A stretch of DNA of 64,000 nt, from positions 1 through 64,000 of the forward strand of contig QCRE01000001.1 in the NCBI GenBank assembly GCA_003212005.1, read 5' to 3'. Under the pieces are notes generated by a model. The model had not been told where the DNA came from, made no database searches, and worked only from the letters and a program-made list of their open reading frames with translations. The stretch is from Prochlorococcus sp. AG-459-M13. GTDB lineage: Bacteria; Cyanobacteriota; Cyanobacteriia; PCC-6307; Cyanobiaceae. A program made the position numbers and the translations under genes. Positions 26,484 to 35,864 of the stretch are shown here, one piece after another (the first letter of the stretch is position 1; the number at the start of each line of letters is the position of its first letter).

Positions 26484-27161
26484 ATGTCAAAAAATCTTTA
26501 TGAAGAATTAGGTTTAAACAAAAATGCAACAAAAAGCGAAATTAAATCTTCATATCGTAACTTAGTTAAAAAACATCATCCTGATGCAGGAGGGGAAAAA
26601 GAGAGATTTCTTGCGATACAAAATGCATGGGAGACGCTTAATGATCCGCTTAAAAAAGAACAATATGATAAAACCTTATTTTCTGTAAACCAAACATCTA
26701 ATTTCATAAATGAAGATTGGCAAGATAATGTAAATACAAAAAAATATAATTCAACAAAAAAAGATAACGATATAAAAAATTGGATAAAAAATATTTATGA
26801 TCCCGCAAATAGATTTATCAGCCAAATAATTAAACCTTTGAATCAAGAAATAAAAAAACTATCTGCTGATCCATATGATGATGAATTAATGAATGAATTT
26901 TGCAGTTATATTGATCTTTCCCAAAAAAAAATTGAAAAAGTTGATAAACTTTTTAAGTCAACATCTGTACCAAACTCAATATCTTCACTAGGATTAGATC
27001 TTTATCATTGTTTTTCTCAGGTAAAAGATGCGTTATCAGAACTAGATAAGTACACTCAAGGATATGTAGATGATTATTTATTTGACGGAAAAGAAATGAT
27101 GAAAGAAGCAAAAAGAATTCAATCAAAAATGGCTGAAGAAAAAAAATTTATTATTTATTAA
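26484..27161 (+). CDS. J-domain protein (DnaJ-like co-chaperone)
   Basis: A 225-residue protein with an N-terminal J domain at about 4-62, including the essential HPD at 32-34. It has no Gly/Phe region, zinc-finger or DnaJ C-terminal domain; the remaining 160 residues are lysine-rich and helical with no motif I recognise. Such type III J proteins recruit DnaK to a special client. The client is not known. It follows cysK closely and converges with ndhO 9 bases away. Confidence 0.85.
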   Translation: MSKNLYEELGLNKNATKSEIKSSYRNLVKKHHPDAGGEKERFLAIQNAWETLNDPLKKEQYDKTLFSVNQTSNFINEDWQDNVNTKKYNSTKKDNDIKNWIKNIYDPANRFISQIIKPLNQEIKKLSADPYDDELMNEFCSYIDLSQKKIEKVDKLFKSTSVPNSISSLGLDLYHCFSQVKDALSELDKYTQGYVDDYLFDGKEMMKEAKRIQSKMAEEKKFIIY

Positions 27162-27170
27162 ATAATGATT

Positions 27171-27407
27171 CTATAACTCAAATTCTTTAAGTTGATCTAG
27201 CTTAAACCAAACATCTGGAACTGGACGTCGCCATCTGACCTGAGCATACTCTTCTTTAATTCCTAATATTTCTCCTGGACCCTCAAATACGTAATTAGGA
27301 AAATCACTATCACTAGCTAAGGCTTCAACACTTTTTGAATAACTATCTTTATCAACAAAGACTAAGCTGCCTTTTTTTAAAGGATTTTTAGGTGATGACT
27401 CAGTCAT
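27171..27407 (-). CDS. ndhO: NAD(P)H-quinone oxidoreductase subunit O
   Basis: A 78-residue soluble subunit of the cyanobacterial/chloroplast NDH-1 complex. Seen: KKGSLVFVDKDSYS near 11-24, FEGPGEI near 41-47 and YAQVRWRRPVPDVWFKLDQL near 54-73, a pattern specific to NdhO. NDH-1 runs cyclic electron flow and respiration at the thylakoid membrane. It diverges from the epimerase-like gene, with 135 AT-rich bases between them. Confidence 0.92.
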   Translation of the reverse strand: MTESSPKNPLKKGSLVFVDKDSYSKSVEALASDSDFPNYVFEGPGEILGIKEEYAQVRWRRPVPDVWFKLDQLKEFEL

Positions 27408-27542
27408 GATGTAATTTATTTTTTAAAATTCTTAATTTATCATACAAAAAAATATTTACAATTTTTTTTTAATTGATTACATCACAATAATTACAAAATA
27501 TAAAAAAATTTAATATTGTTAGATAATTACCTTATTAAAAAT

Positions 27543-28475
27543 ATGCGCCTTTTGCTAATTGGATGTACAGGATTTATTGGGCAAGAATTACTCCCAACTC
27601 TGCTTGAAGAGGGCCATGAACTTTTTGTAATTAGTAGAAAAAATATTAATAACTTAAAAATAAATATTTCACTTGATAAATTCAAATTTCTCAAAATAGA
27701 CCTTTCAAAAAAACAAAATTGGATCAATGATAATTTAATAAATATCTTAAAAGACTCTGATGGGATAATTAATTTAATTGGAGAACCAATAGCAGAAAAA
27801 AAATGGACTAATACTCAAAAAGAAAAGATTGAAAATAGCAGAATTAATACAACAAGGTTTTTAATGGAAACTCTTAAAAAATACAGAATTAACCCAAAAG
27901 TAATAATAAGTAGTTCAGCTATAGGTTTTTATGGAACAAGTTTAAATAAAGAATTTAACGAAAATAGTATCAGTGGTGATGATTTTCTAGCTAACCTATG
28001 TAAGAAATGGGAAGAAGCTGCAACCAAAAAACCATTTTTCTCTAGACTAGTAATCTTTAGAATTGGTATAGTCTTAGAAGCAGATGGAGGTGCATTAGGC
28101 AAAATGCTTCCTGTATTTAAGATTGGATTAGGAGGTCCAATCGGAGACGGAAAACAATGGATGAGTTGGATTCATAGAAGTGACTTATGTGGACTGATAA
28201 TTAAAGCGTTAGTAGATAAACAATTTTCTGGAGTAATTAATGCTGTTGCACCTGAGCCAGTATTAATGAAAGATTTTTCTAAAACTTTAGGAAGATGCAT
28301 AAATAGACCGGATTTACTGCCTGTCCCAGGAAAAATACTTAAACTATTATTAGGCGATGGAGCAAGATTAGTGCTAGAGGGGCAAAAAGTATCAAGTATT
28401 AAATTAAAAGAAAAAATCTATAAATTTAAATATCCTCTTCTTGAGCAAGCCATTTACGCCTCCACCAAGAATTAA
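27543..28475 (+). CDS. TIGR01777-type NAD-dependent epimerase-like protein (SulA/YfcH-like)
   Basis: An extended SDR of about 310 residues. Seen: GCTGFIGQ at 7-14, INLIGEPIAEKKW near 73-85, SSSAIGFYG near 120-128 with the Tyr of the active site, and a C-terminal DUF1731-type end (GRCINRPDLLPVPG near 265-278). ATG 27543 is chosen over an open TTG at 27516 because it sits just before the nucleotide-binding strand. Members are linked to cell-division inhibition and chloroplast function, but no reaction is proven. Its tail overlaps the next gene by 50 bases on the opposite strand. Confidence 0.82.
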   Translation: MRLLLIGCTGFIGQELLPTLLEEGHELFVISRKNINNLKINISLDKFKFLKIDLSKKQNWINDNLINILKDSDGIINLIGEPIAEKKWTNTQKEKIENSRINTTRFLMETLKKYRINPKVIISSSAIGFYGTSLNKEFNENSISGDDFLANLCKKWEEAATKKPFFSRLVIFRIGIVLEADGGALGKMLPVFKIGLGGPIGDGKQWMSWIHRSDLCGLIIKALVDKQFSGVINAVAPEPVLMKDFSKTLGRCINRPDLLPVPGKILKLLLGDGARLVLEGQKVSSIKLKEKIYKFKYPLLEQAIYASTKN

Positions 28476-28695
28476 TTCCATTAACCAAAGAACTTACAAT
28501 TAATATTGTTATTAATGGGACAATTAGAGGATTCCAAAACTTTTGAAATAAATGAAGGAAAATAAATACTCCATTTTCTTGCATAATTACAGCAAAAATG
28601 AAAAACATTGCAAAAAAAATAACAACAAACAAATTAATCATTAAAAAATTATCAATAATTTCTCTATACCTCTTTTGAGTTTTCTCTTTAGTCAT
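28426..28695 (-). CDS. Small conserved membrane protein, two transmembrane segments
   Basis: An 89-residue protein with hydrophobic segments at about 17-41 and 54-71 and a basic aromatic C-terminus (WWRRKWL near 77-83). It has an ATG start and lies 3 bases upstream of the LpxB-like gene. The 50-base tail-to-tail overlap with the epimerase-like gene is unusual, yet the composition is that of a real membrane protein. Function unknown. Confidence 0.65.
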   Translation of the reverse strand: MTKEKTQKRYREIIDNFLMINLFVVIFFAMFFIFAVIMQENGVFIFLHLFQKFWNPLIVPLITILIVSSLVNGINSWWRRKWLAQEEDI

Positions 28696-28698
28696 TTT

Positions 28699-29889
28699 TC
28701 ATGACGAAATAATATCATTAAATATTTTAATACATGCATTACTCTCACCGATTCTGAGATTTGCATCATCCTTACATGAACTCAAAAATTTATTATCTAT
28801 TTTTATAAGATAGATAATTTTGAGAATTAGATTTATTGTCTGATTTATTTGCTCTGTACTATTCTTATAATTTGTAGCACAGAAAACATATCTTCCTAGT
28901 AATCTTCTTTGAGCTTCTGCAAAAGATTTAGTAAATTGAGGTCCTTTACCTTCAATTTGAATAACTGGCTTTGCTAAACCTATTGCTTGCTCTGTTGCAG
29001 TTCCAGCCATACTTATTACGAACTTGCTTTTGTATAAAATCTTCTCAAATAAATTCCAATTAAAAGTAACCTTAATCAACCCAAATTTAAATTCTAAACC
29101 ATTATTTTTATCAATTTTTTTTAAATCAGTCCATTTTCTTCTTTTTAATATGTGCCTTACTTTTTCAGGAGAAAGATCATTTACTATGGCAAACTTGAAT
29201 TCAATATTTTCAAAATATTTAATGTGAGACATTGTCTCTAATAAATTTAATATAAGTTTCAAATTATCTACAATTTCAGGAAATCTGCTTCCAGGAAATA
29301 ATCCGATATAGAAATTAACAGTCTCTGACTTTTTTTCAAAAAAACAGAATTTATCCATAAATGGATTACCCAAAAAAGAAACTTTTTTTCTTAATTGTTG
29401 AGTTAAATCATTTGCAGTTAAAAAATCCCTTGCATATATTTTTTTAGCATATTTTGAGAGTAAAAAAAATTTACATGGCCAGGGCAATTTTAATTTCCCC
29501 TCATAATGACTGGAATAAGCCACTAAATATGTATAAAAATCTTTTTTAGCGAACCAAGCAAAAAAAACAGGGACTATATCACCAACAACCAAATAAAAAT
29601 CATATTTATTTCTTAATTTAAAAGACAAATATAATTTTTTAAAGAAATAAAAAATTTGACCTTCAAATATTTCAAATAATCTTCCTATTAAGGAATTGTA
29701 ACCAATACCGCCTGTCCTAAATTTTTTAGTTTTACCAATAATTCTTACACTAACTTTAGTATAGTTTTCACCATCACCTACTATTGGCAAAGCCTCTACT
29801 ATATCCCCTTTATTTATAAAATGTTTGGCTAGCAAACTACCTGATAAATCTTCACCATGTCCATTACTTAGTAGTAAAATTCTGGACAA
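28699..29889 (-). CDS. LpxB-related glycosyltransferase-like protein (TIGR03492 type)
   Basis: A 396-residue GT-B-like protein starting at a TTG (SRILLLSNGHGEDLSG). Seen: NGHGED near 9-14, LFPGSRFPE near 200-208 and MAGTATEQAIGLAKP near 299-313, which follow the lipid-A-disaccharide synthase pattern. Cyanobacteria carry this family besides true LpxB, and its substrate is not established. It sits between a TPR-like gene and a small membrane protein gene in one minus-strand transcript. Confidence 0.78.
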   Translation of the reverse strand: MSRILLLSNGHGEDLSGSLLAKHFINKGDIVEALPIVGDGENYTKVSVRIIGKTKKFRTGGIGYNSLIGRLFEIFEGQIFYFFKKLYLSFKLRNKYDFYLVVGDIVPVFFAWFAKKDFYTYLVAYSSHYEGKLKLPWPCKFFLLSKYAKKIYARDFLTANDLTQQLRKKVSFLGNPFMDKFCFFEKKSETVNFYIGLFPGSRFPEIVDNLKLILNLLETMSHIKYFENIEFKFAIVNDLSPEKVRHILKRRKWTDLKKIDKNNGLEFKFGLIKVTFNWNLFEKILYKSKFVISMAGTATEQAIGLAKPVIQIEGKGPQFTKSFAEAQRRLLGRYVFCATNYKNSTEQINQTINLILKIIYLIKIDNKFLSSCKDDANLRIGESNACIKIFNDIISS

Positions 29890-29890
29890 T

Positions 29891-30319
29891 TTAAAATTCC
29901 AACCATTTATTTAATTTGGTTAATTCTATCCAATTTGGATATCTATTGAAGCCATCTTCAATAGACTCTTTTAACTCAGTTTTTACATCGGGCATCATCA
30001 TTGCCATTTTTTTAATTAATTCTACGTGTTCCCTAACACCTTTATTATTTGTAGCCAAAAGAGCTAAAGAAAGATTCATTCTTGCTTGAGGATCCTGTTG
30101 GTTTAAGCGAACAGCCTGTCTAGCAGCTGCTAATGCTTCTTCATTATTCTTTAATAAAAGTTGTAGCCAGGATAAACAAGTCCATGCAGCGAAGTGATTG
30201 GGAATTTGTTGAATAATTTTTTTAAAATCTTGGATTATTGGTATTAATTCTTGACCATCTTGGTATCTTGATAAAGCAGCGCTAAATTGAGATTCTATAG
30301 GATTAATATCTTCAGTCAT
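29891..30319 (-). CDS. TPR-like repeat protein
   Basis: A 142-residue soluble protein. Seen: a helix-turn-helix repeat region at about 25-110 with TPR-type spacing (HFAAWTCLSWLQ, then EEALAAARQAVRLNQQDPQA split by short loops). TPR units mediate protein contacts. It lies 6 bases after the iron-sulfur carrier gene and 1 base before the LpxB-like gene. The partner is unknown. Confidence 0.7.
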   Translation of the reverse strand: MTEDINPIESQFSAALSRYQDGQELIPIIQDFKKIIQQIPNHFAAWTCLSWLQLLLKNNEEALAAARQAVRLNQQDPQARMNLSLALLATNNKGVREHVELIKKMAMMMPDVKTELKESIEDGFNRYPNWIELTKLNKWLEF

Positions 30320-30325
30320 AAATTT

Positions 30326-30718
30326 TTAAACTGCAAAAGAGCTTCCACATCCACAAGTTTGAGATGCATTAGGGTTAACAAAATTAAATCCTCCTCCAAT
30401 TAAATCCTTACTAAAATCTAATTGCATTCCGTAAATATATAAAAGACTTTTTGGATCACAAACTACTTTAAAAGTTTGCTTTGAACATAATGAATAATCG
30501 TATATTTTATCGTCAGAATTTATTTCATCTCCATCAATAAAATCCATAGTATAGCTCATTCCACTACATCCACCCGATCTAACACCAACTCTAAGTGCTT
30601 TCTTATCACTTTGGTTTTTCAATAAAAAAAGTATTTGTTCTATAGCATCGTTAGTAATTAAAATTCCCTTACCATCATCTGAATTCTTTATTTTGTCTTC
30701 TTTTTTTACATTTTCCAT
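30326..30718 (-). CDS. A-type iron-sulfur carrier (HesB/IscA/SufA family)
   Basis: A 130-residue protein of the A-type carrier family that hands Fe-S clusters to apoproteins. Seen: the three cluster-ligating cysteines Cys51 (GGCSGM), Cys122 and Cys124 (TCGCGSS), and the segment between them including DPKSLLYIYG. The first 17 residues are a charged extension. In phototrophs this serves photosystem I and other Fe-S enzymes. It diverges from crtQ with about 100 bases between. Confidence 0.92.
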   Translation of the reverse strand: MENVKKEDKIKNSDDGKGILITNDAIEQILFLLKNQSDKKALRVGVRSGGCSGMSYTMDFIDGDEINSDDKIYDYSLCSKQTFKVVCDPKSLLYIYGMQLDFSKDLIGGGFNFVNPNASQTCGCGSSFAV

Positions 30719-30817
30719 GAATAAAATACTTTTTGATATTTATACTATAAAAAATTCAGACAAACCATGCACATAACAAACAATATACGAAGCTGATTTG
30801 TTATAATTAGAGAAAAA

Positions 30818-32272
30818 GTGAAAATTGCAATAGTTGGTTCTGGATTAGCGGGTTTAACAGCAGCAGTTAATTTGGTTGATGAAGGTCACGAAGTTGAGAT
30901 ATATGAAAGTAGATCATTTTGGGGCGGAAAAGTTGGGAGTTGGGAAGATAAAGATGGCAATCACATTGAAATGGGATTACATGTATTTTTTTATAACTAT
31001 GCAAATTTGTTTAAACTAATGAAAAAAGTTGGAGCATTAGATAATTTGCTTCCAAAAGAACATACGCATCTATTTATAAATAATGGTGGTAATTTGAAAT
31101 CTTTGGATTTCAGATTTCCTTTAGGAGCACCCTTTAACGGTCTGAAGGCCTTTTTCACTACAGAACAATTGACTTGGGTAGATAAGCTAAGAAATGCATT
31201 GGCTTTAGGAACCAGCCCTATAGTAAGAGGATTAGTAGATTATGAAGGTGCAATGAAGATTATTAGAGACTTAGATAAAATAAGCTTTAAAAAATGGTTT
31301 TTAAATCACGGAGGAAGCATAAGAAGCCTTGAAAGAATGTGGGACCCAATTGCATATGCATTAGGCTTTATAAATTGTCATGATATTTCAGCAAGATGCA
31401 TGTTGACTATCTTTATGATGTTTGCATCGAAAACTGAAGCCTCCAAACTTAATTTGTTAAAAGGATCTCCTCATAAATGGTTAACACAACCTATCGTTGA
31501 TTACATCACAAAAAAAGGCTGCAAAATCAACTTAAATCATAAGGTGGAAGAAATTCTTTTTGAAAAAGAAGATGGCACTTACTCGGTTACAAAACTAAAA
31601 ATATCTTCTCCCGAAGGACATAAAACTATTTTTGCTGATAAATTTCTAGCTGCATGCGATGTACCTGGAATTAAAAAAATTATTCCGAAAGAATGGTATC
31701 AATTTAAAGAGTTTGAAGGTTTAAAAAAACTCAGGGCAGTAGCTGTAGCAACTATACAATTAAGATATGATGGATGGGTTACTGAACTTAAAAATGATAA
31801 TAAAAGCCAAATCCCCACTGGTTTAGATAATCTTTTATATTCAGCTGATGCATCTTTCAGTTGTTTTGCAGATTTAGCTTTAGCAAGCCCCGCAGATTAC
31901 AGAAAGGAAGGTATGGGATCTTTACTCCAATGTGTTTTAACTCCTGGAGATCGTTGGATGGGTAGGTCAAAAGAAAGAGTCACGAAAGAAATTGATGCTG
32001 AAGTGCGTCGACTATTTCCTTCCTCTAAAAATCTCAAATTAATATGGAGTAATGTAGTACAAATTCCGCAGTCGCTTTATAGAGAATCCCCAGGTATGGA
32101 ACCTAACAGGCCAAATCAAAAGACTTCAATATCAAATTTCTTTATGGCAGGTAGTTATACAAAGCAAGACTATATAGATTCTATGGAGGGAGCTACTATG
32201 AGTGGGCATTTAGCATCAGCAGCAATACTAGATAAGAGAGCGGTGTTAGCAAAAAATCTTGCAGTTAGCTAA
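30818..32272 (+). CDS. crtQ: Zeta-carotene desaturase
   Basis: The enzyme introduces double bonds into zeta-carotene on the way to lycopene. It starts at a GTG at 30818. Seen: FAD motif [10 protein letters not shown] at 7-16, the ESRSFWGGK cluster near 30-38, and the C-terminal FAD/carotenoid end [16 protein letters not shown] near 447-462, the CrtQ/ZDS type of plant-like desaturases. Length 484 is typical. The next gene starts 4 bases after its stop, so the two form an operon. Confidence 0.93.
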   Translation: MKIAIVGSGLAGLTAAVNLVDEGHEVEIYESRSFWGGKVGSWEDKDGNHIEMGLHVFFYNYANLFKLMKKVGALDNLLPKEHTHLFINNGGNLKSLDFRFPLGAPFNGLKAFFTTEQLTWVDKLRNALALGTSPIVRGLVDYEGAMKIIRDLDKISFKKWFLNHGGSIRSLERMWDPIAYALGFINCHDISARCMLTIFMMFASKTEASKLNLLKGSPHKWLTQPIVDYITKKGCKINLNHKVEEILFEKEDGTYSVTKLKISSPEGHKTIFADKFLAACDVPGIKKIIPKEWYQFKEFEGLKKLRAVAVATIQLRYDGWVTELKNDNKSQIPTGLDNLLYSADASFSCFADLALASPADYRKEGMGSLLQCVLTPGDRWMGRSKERVTKEIDAEVRRLFPSSKNLKLIWSNVVQIPQSLYRESPGMEPNRPNQKTSISNFFMAGSYTKQDYIDSMEGATMSGHLASAAILDKRAVLAKNLAVS

Positions 32273-32276
32273 CACT

Positions 32277-32747
32277 ATGGGTACTTGGCTTAAACACGAA
32301 GTAATTACAATTGTAAATGCACCCTTAGATAACGTTTGGAACACTTGGAGTGATTTAGACTCCATGTCTCTTTGGATGAGCTGGATTGAGTCTGTGAAAA
32401 CAGTTGATCAAGAGACATCTACTTTACCTGATTTAACAGAATGGACATTAGCTGCCAATGGATTTAAGTTTAAATGGAAAGCACAAATAACTGAAAGGAT
32501 TGAAAAGAAAAAATTGAAATGGAAATCCATAGGAGGATTACCAACGCAAGGATCTGTTATTTTCGAACCAAAAGAAAATCAGACAACGTCAGTGAACTTG
32601 TCTGTCACCTATGAATTACCCAAAATTATTGCTCGATTTATGGAAGAAAAAATTTTGGGTAAAATGGTAACTAATGAATTACAAGCAAATATAGATAGAT
32701 TTAGAGACTTGGTAGAAAAAAATTACAAAAAAGAATTATCTAATTAA
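32277..32747 (+). CDS. SRPBCC (START/polyketide-cyclase-like) family protein
   Basis: A 156-residue ligand-binding fold protein. Seen: an N-terminal NAPLDNVWNTWSDLDSMSLW near 12-31 and a central WKAQITERI, as in the polyketide-cyclase/coenzyme Q-binding superfamily. An ORF start at TTG 32259 would overlap crtQ, so ATG 32277, right after the crtQ stop, is preferred. Inference from place: it may bind carotenoid or another lipid. It overlaps hemD tail to tail by 8 bases. Confidence 0.78.
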   Translation: MGTWLKHEVITIVNAPLDNVWNTWSDLDSMSLWMSWIESVKTVDQETSTLPDLTEWTLAANGFKFKWKAQITERIEKKKLKWKSIGGLPTQGSVIFEPKENQTTSVNLSVTYELPKIIARFMEEKILGKMVTNELQANIDRFRDLVEKNYKKELSN

Positions 32748-33537
32748 AAAGTGCAATTGCAGCATCTAATAAACCTTCAAAGGTATATTTGACCGCCTCC
32801 TTATCTACTCTTCCAAAAATTTTTTCACATTTTTTGGAAGTCTGAGGACCAATAGTCAACAACTTTGAATCTTTTAGTAATGTTAACCATTTTTTCCCAA
32901 ATTCTTTTTCAAGTAAGAGAGCTGAATTTGAAACTGTTTTACCACTTGAAAAAACAATTGCATCAACTTTTCTATTCGCGATCGCATTAATTGTTTCTAT
33001 GGGAATTGAATCTGGACATCTTGTCTCATAAGCAGCAACCTCCACAACCCTTGAACCAGAATTCCTAAATTCATCAGATATTAAATTCCTTCCTCCAGTT
33101 TGTACCCTTGGCAAAAAAACTCGAAGTCCATATCCTGATACCGGGAAATTATCAATTAAACTTTCTGCTACAAAATCTGGGGGAACAAAATCAGCCTCTA
33201 TTCCTAAATCGCGAAGAGTTGAGGAAGTTTTCTCACCTACTACAGCAATTTTTATTTTTTTCGAACATTCTTTTAATGAAGTATTGAAATTTCTTAATCT
33301 TTCATCTACAAATTTTATTCCATTACTACTTGAAAAAATAATCCAGTGAAAATCTTTTATTTCCTTTAAAGCATCATCAAGAGGATTTAAATCGTCGGGA
33401 TATCCGACATCAATTGTTGGAAAATCAAATACTTTCGCACCCTTACAAGAAAATAAATTTTTAATATCAGATATCTTATCTTTTGATCGAGTAATAATTA
33501 TGTTTTTTTGATACAAAGGAAGCTCAACTGTTAGCAT
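32740..33537 (-). CDS. hemD: Uroporphyrinogen-III synthase
   Basis: The enzyme closes hydroxymethylbilane to uroporphyrinogen III, the branch point to heme, chlorophyll and siroheme. This very divergent family shows here VGEKTSSTLRDLG near 97-109, a central YE(T)R hinge (AAYETRCPD) and VFSSGKTV near 198-205, in the right order. The ATG at 33537 is preceded by GAGGG six bases upstream and overlaps rbfA by 14 bases; an earlier ATG at 33549 is less likely. Length about 265. Confidence 0.88.
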   Translation of the reverse strand: MLTVELPLYQKNIIITRSKDKISDIKNLFSCKGAKVFDFPTIDVGYPDDLNPLDDALKEIKDFHWIIFSSSNGIKFVDERLRNFNTSLKECSKKIKIAVVGEKTSSTLRDLGIEADFVPPDFVAESLIDNFPVSGYGLRVFLPRVQTGGRNLISDEFRNSGSRVVEVAAYETRCPDSIPIETINAIANRKVDAIVFSSGKTVSNSALLLEKEFGKKWLTLLKDSKLLTIGPQTSKKCEKIFGRVDKEAVKYTFEGLLDAAIALFN

Positions 33538-33922
33538 TATTTCCCTCAAATTCTGAATCTTGTTCTTTAGTTTTATCTTTTAAATCCTCGAGAAGCTTGA
33601 GGACTGACAATCCTTTCTCCAATACTATATCATCTTTAAAAATCATTTCCGGTACTCTTCGCATCTCTATTCTTTGTCCTAAAGTATGTCTAATAAAATT
33701 TTTTGCTAGATTTAAATTTTCAACAATTTCTTTTCTTATTTCCTTTTCAGCAGTCGATCTGACATAAACTTTGCAAAATTGTAAATCTCCTGTTAAATCA
33801 ATTTTTGAAATATAAATGAAATTACTCTTTAATAATTGATTTTCTAAATCATTCTGCAAAATTAGAGTTATCTCCTTCTTAAGCAAAGAAGCAACTTTTG
33901 CAATACGATAATTATTGGACAT
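33524..33922 (-). CDS. rbfA: Ribosome-binding factor A
   Basis: A 132-residue KH-like factor that helps mature the 30S subunit and 16S rRNA 5' end. Seen: RIAKVASLLKKEI near 6-18, the central VYVRST near 53-58, and RMRRVPE-like LGQRIEMRRVPEMIF near 81-95. It overlaps the DUF751 gene by TAATG and hemD by 14 bases, so three unrelated core genes are translationally coupled. Confidence 0.9.
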   Translation of the reverse strand: MSNNYRIAKVASLLKKEITLILQNDLENQLLKSNFIYISKIDLTGDLQFCKVYVRSTAEKEIRKEIVENLNLAKNFIRHTLGQRIEMRRVPEMIFKDDIVLEKGLSVLKLLEDLKDKTKEQDSEFEGNNANS

Positions 33923-34131
33923 TATAGTTGTAAATTAATTGGATTTGTCATTGCTTGTAGTATGAAAAAAACGGTTATGAAAGCACTAATTACAGAAGAT
34001 ATTAAACCAACAATGGTTAATGGATTTGATCTGTTCTTAAACAAAGGTTCAAGTAATGCAACTAAACCTCCAGCAATAATAGAAATTAAATACTTAGGAT
34101 ATCTTGCAACATTTGAAAAGAATTCGCCCAT
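33922..34131 (-). CDS. DUF751 family (Ycf33) small membrane protein
   Basis: About 69 residues with two hydrophobic segments near 14-30 and 42-62 and the FFSNVARYPKYL start known from the cyanobacterial/plastid DUF751 (Ycf33) family. ATG 34131 is preferred over GTG 34140 because GGAG stands four bases before it. Function unknown. It is first in the transcript with rbfA and hemD. Confidence 0.78.
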   Translation of the reverse strand: MGEFFSNVARYPKYLISIIAGGLVALLEPLFKNRSNPLTIVGLISSVISAFITVFFILQAMTNPINLQL

Positions 34132-34185
34132 TAGCTCCACATTTAGAATACTTTTTTAGCTAAGTTTTAACAAACATTAAATAGC

Positions 34186-34911
34186 ATGATTACATTATAT
34201 CAATTTAGACATAGCGCTTTTTGCCTTAAGACGAGGATGGCTCTTCACGCAAAAAAATTACAATATAGAGTCGAAGAAGTTACGCCAGGCATAGGCCAAT
34301 TCGAAATCTTCAAACTTTCAGGTCAAAAACAAGTTCCAATTATTGTTGATGATAATGATCAAATTATTAGTGACTCTTCAGTAATTTGCGAGTACATTAA
34401 TAAAAAAAATGAAAACAACCCACTTTTCCCTGAAGATCCTCTTTTATTTGCTCAATGCAAATTAATTGAAGATTGGGCTGACACTACAATGGGATCAACT
34501 TGTAGAAAAGCGCTAATTAGATCAGCGATAGAGAATCCTCAACTAAGAACTGCTCTATTACCCCAAGAAATACCCTCTTCGGTAAAAGGGTTAGTAGATA
34601 AATTACCTTTTAAAAATCTAAGCAAAATTTCTAATGTAGTTTTATCCTCAAAAGATAATTTAGAACTACAAAAAATATTAGAGGCTTTATCAAAATCCCT
34701 AATTAATAAAAAATATCTAATAGGTGATAATCTATCGATGGCAGATATTTCAATTGCTGCACAATTATCTCTTCTTAAGTTTCCAAAGTCATCAGGTCCC
34801 ATCCTTTCTGGTGAAGGTTGTCAAGAATATATAAATAACCCTTACCTCGAAAATCTATTCATATGGAGAAATAATTTAGAGGAGTATATTTTCAGTGCTA
34901 ATTCTCAATAA
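34186..34911 (+). CDS. Glutathione S-transferase family protein
   Basis: A 241-residue protein with a thioredoxin-like N-domain (QFRHSAFCLKTRMAL near 6-20, then QVPII near 51-55 with the cis-Pro, and DSSVICEYI near 63-71 for the gamma-glutamyl group) and a helical C-domain with the N-capping SMADISIAA near 185-193. The likely active Cys13 in SAFC resembles omega- or zeta-type members. The physiological substrate is unknown. It overlaps the secreted-protein gene tail to tail by 14 bases. Confidence 0.85.
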   Translation: MITLYQFRHSAFCLKTRMALHAKKLQYRVEEVTPGIGQFEIFKLSGQKQVPIIVDDNDQIISDSSVICEYINKKNENNPLFPEDPLLFAQCKLIEDWADTTMGSTCRKALIRSAIENPQLRTALLPQEIPSSVKGLVDKLPFKNLSKISNVVLSSKDNLELQKILEALSKSLINKKYLIGDNLSMADISIAAQLSLLKFPKSSGPILSGEGCQEYINNPYLENLFIWRNNLEEYIFSANSQ

Positions 34912-35605
34912 ATTGAAAAGTAAGGTTATATTTGTTTGTCTTAATTGCATGAATTAAAGGATCTCCCACTTTAGAACCATAAGCAGCAACATATTGCACT
35001 CCACAAATTGATGGTTTTGTTGAATTATTAAATTCCAATATTCCTTCAGAACATTTTTGAAATTTACTAATTGTCTCTACCTGATTAATCCTTGAAGCCC
35101 CTGGCTTATGGGCTGTTTGGATAACCAGCTCATCTGCGAAAAAAATATCATCATCTTGGATCTGATTTCTCCCTGTAATTCTTGAATCAATATAAAAATC
35201 ATCTTTTAAATAAGTAATTTGATTATTAATAGATTGAGGATCATTTACAACCTTGATTAAGGTATCACCAAATATTGCTTTTCCAATAGATTCAGTATTT
35301 TTTGCACGATTACCAACAATTAAATCTGAATCATTCTTAAAGAAATTTACTTTATAAATAACTGGCTCTTCTGAATCATTAATTATATCTTGAGAGGTAA
35401 CAAGCCAATTCCCCTCGAACCATTTAGGATAAATTAAATCTACAGAAGTATCTGATAATTTAAAATTTGGCAAATACAATTCTGGCCATTGATTTACACG
35501 ATTTTCCAAAAACTCTCGTACGTTAGAATCTACTAGAGCAAAAGAATTTTCTAAAAAAATTCCTTGAAAAGTCAAGCAAAGAATTAATCCAAAAAGAATT
35601 TTCAT
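34898..35605 (-). CDS. Exported conserved protein, probably DUF6816 type
   Basis: A 235-residue protein with an N-terminal signal-like stretch at about 1-23 (MKILFGLILCLTF...NSFA). Seen: LIYPKWFEGNWLVTSQ near 59-74, a signature I associate with a cyanobacterial and plastid lumen-type family (DUF6816). Inference: it lies in the thylakoid lumen or periplasm. Its start codon stands one base away from that of the divergent CRR7 gene. Confidence 0.7.
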   Translation of the reverse strand: MKILFGLILCLTFQGIFLENSFALVDSNVREFLENRVNQWPELYLPNFKLSDTSVDLIYPKWFEGNWLVTSQDIINDSEEPVIYKVNFFKNDSDLIVGNRAKNTESIGKAIFGDTLIKVVNDPQSINNQITYLKDDFYIDSRITGRNQIQDDDIFFADELVIQTAHKPGASRINQVETISKFQKCSEGILEFNNSTKPSICGVQYVAAYGSKVGDPLIHAIKTNKYNLTFQFIEN

Positions 35606-35606
35606 T

Positions 35607-35864
35607 ATGTCAAATCCACTAATAAGAGCATCAGATCATTATTTGTTATTAGAGCCAGATTCAAAAGAAAAAATTGTATCAAAACAAGAAGCAATTTTAT
35701 GGTTGAAGAATTGGCTTAGTAAGACAGAAACACAAACAATATATCAAAATATAGAAGATCCTGATCAGAAATTTTTTGAAGAATTATTAGAAAGCACTTA
35801 TGAATTAGAAATAAAATTAGGATACGTAATCAAATGGTTCGCAGTAAGAATAGAAACAGATTAA
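35607..35864 (+). CDS. Chlororespiratory reduction 7 (CRR7) family protein
   Basis: An 85-residue soluble protein. Seen: DHYLLLEPD near 10-18, a middle helix with LKNWL, and the C-terminal GYVIKWFAVRIE near 72-83, matching CRR7, an assembly/stability factor of the chloroplast NDH complex. Cyanobacterial members exist. With ndhO in the same window it points to NDH-1 function. It overlaps aroK tail to tail by 4 bases. Confidence 0.8.
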   Translation: MSNPLIRASDHYLLLEPDSKEKIVSKQEAILWLKNWLSKTETQTIYQNIEDPDQKFFEELLESTYELEIKLGYVIKWFAVRIETD

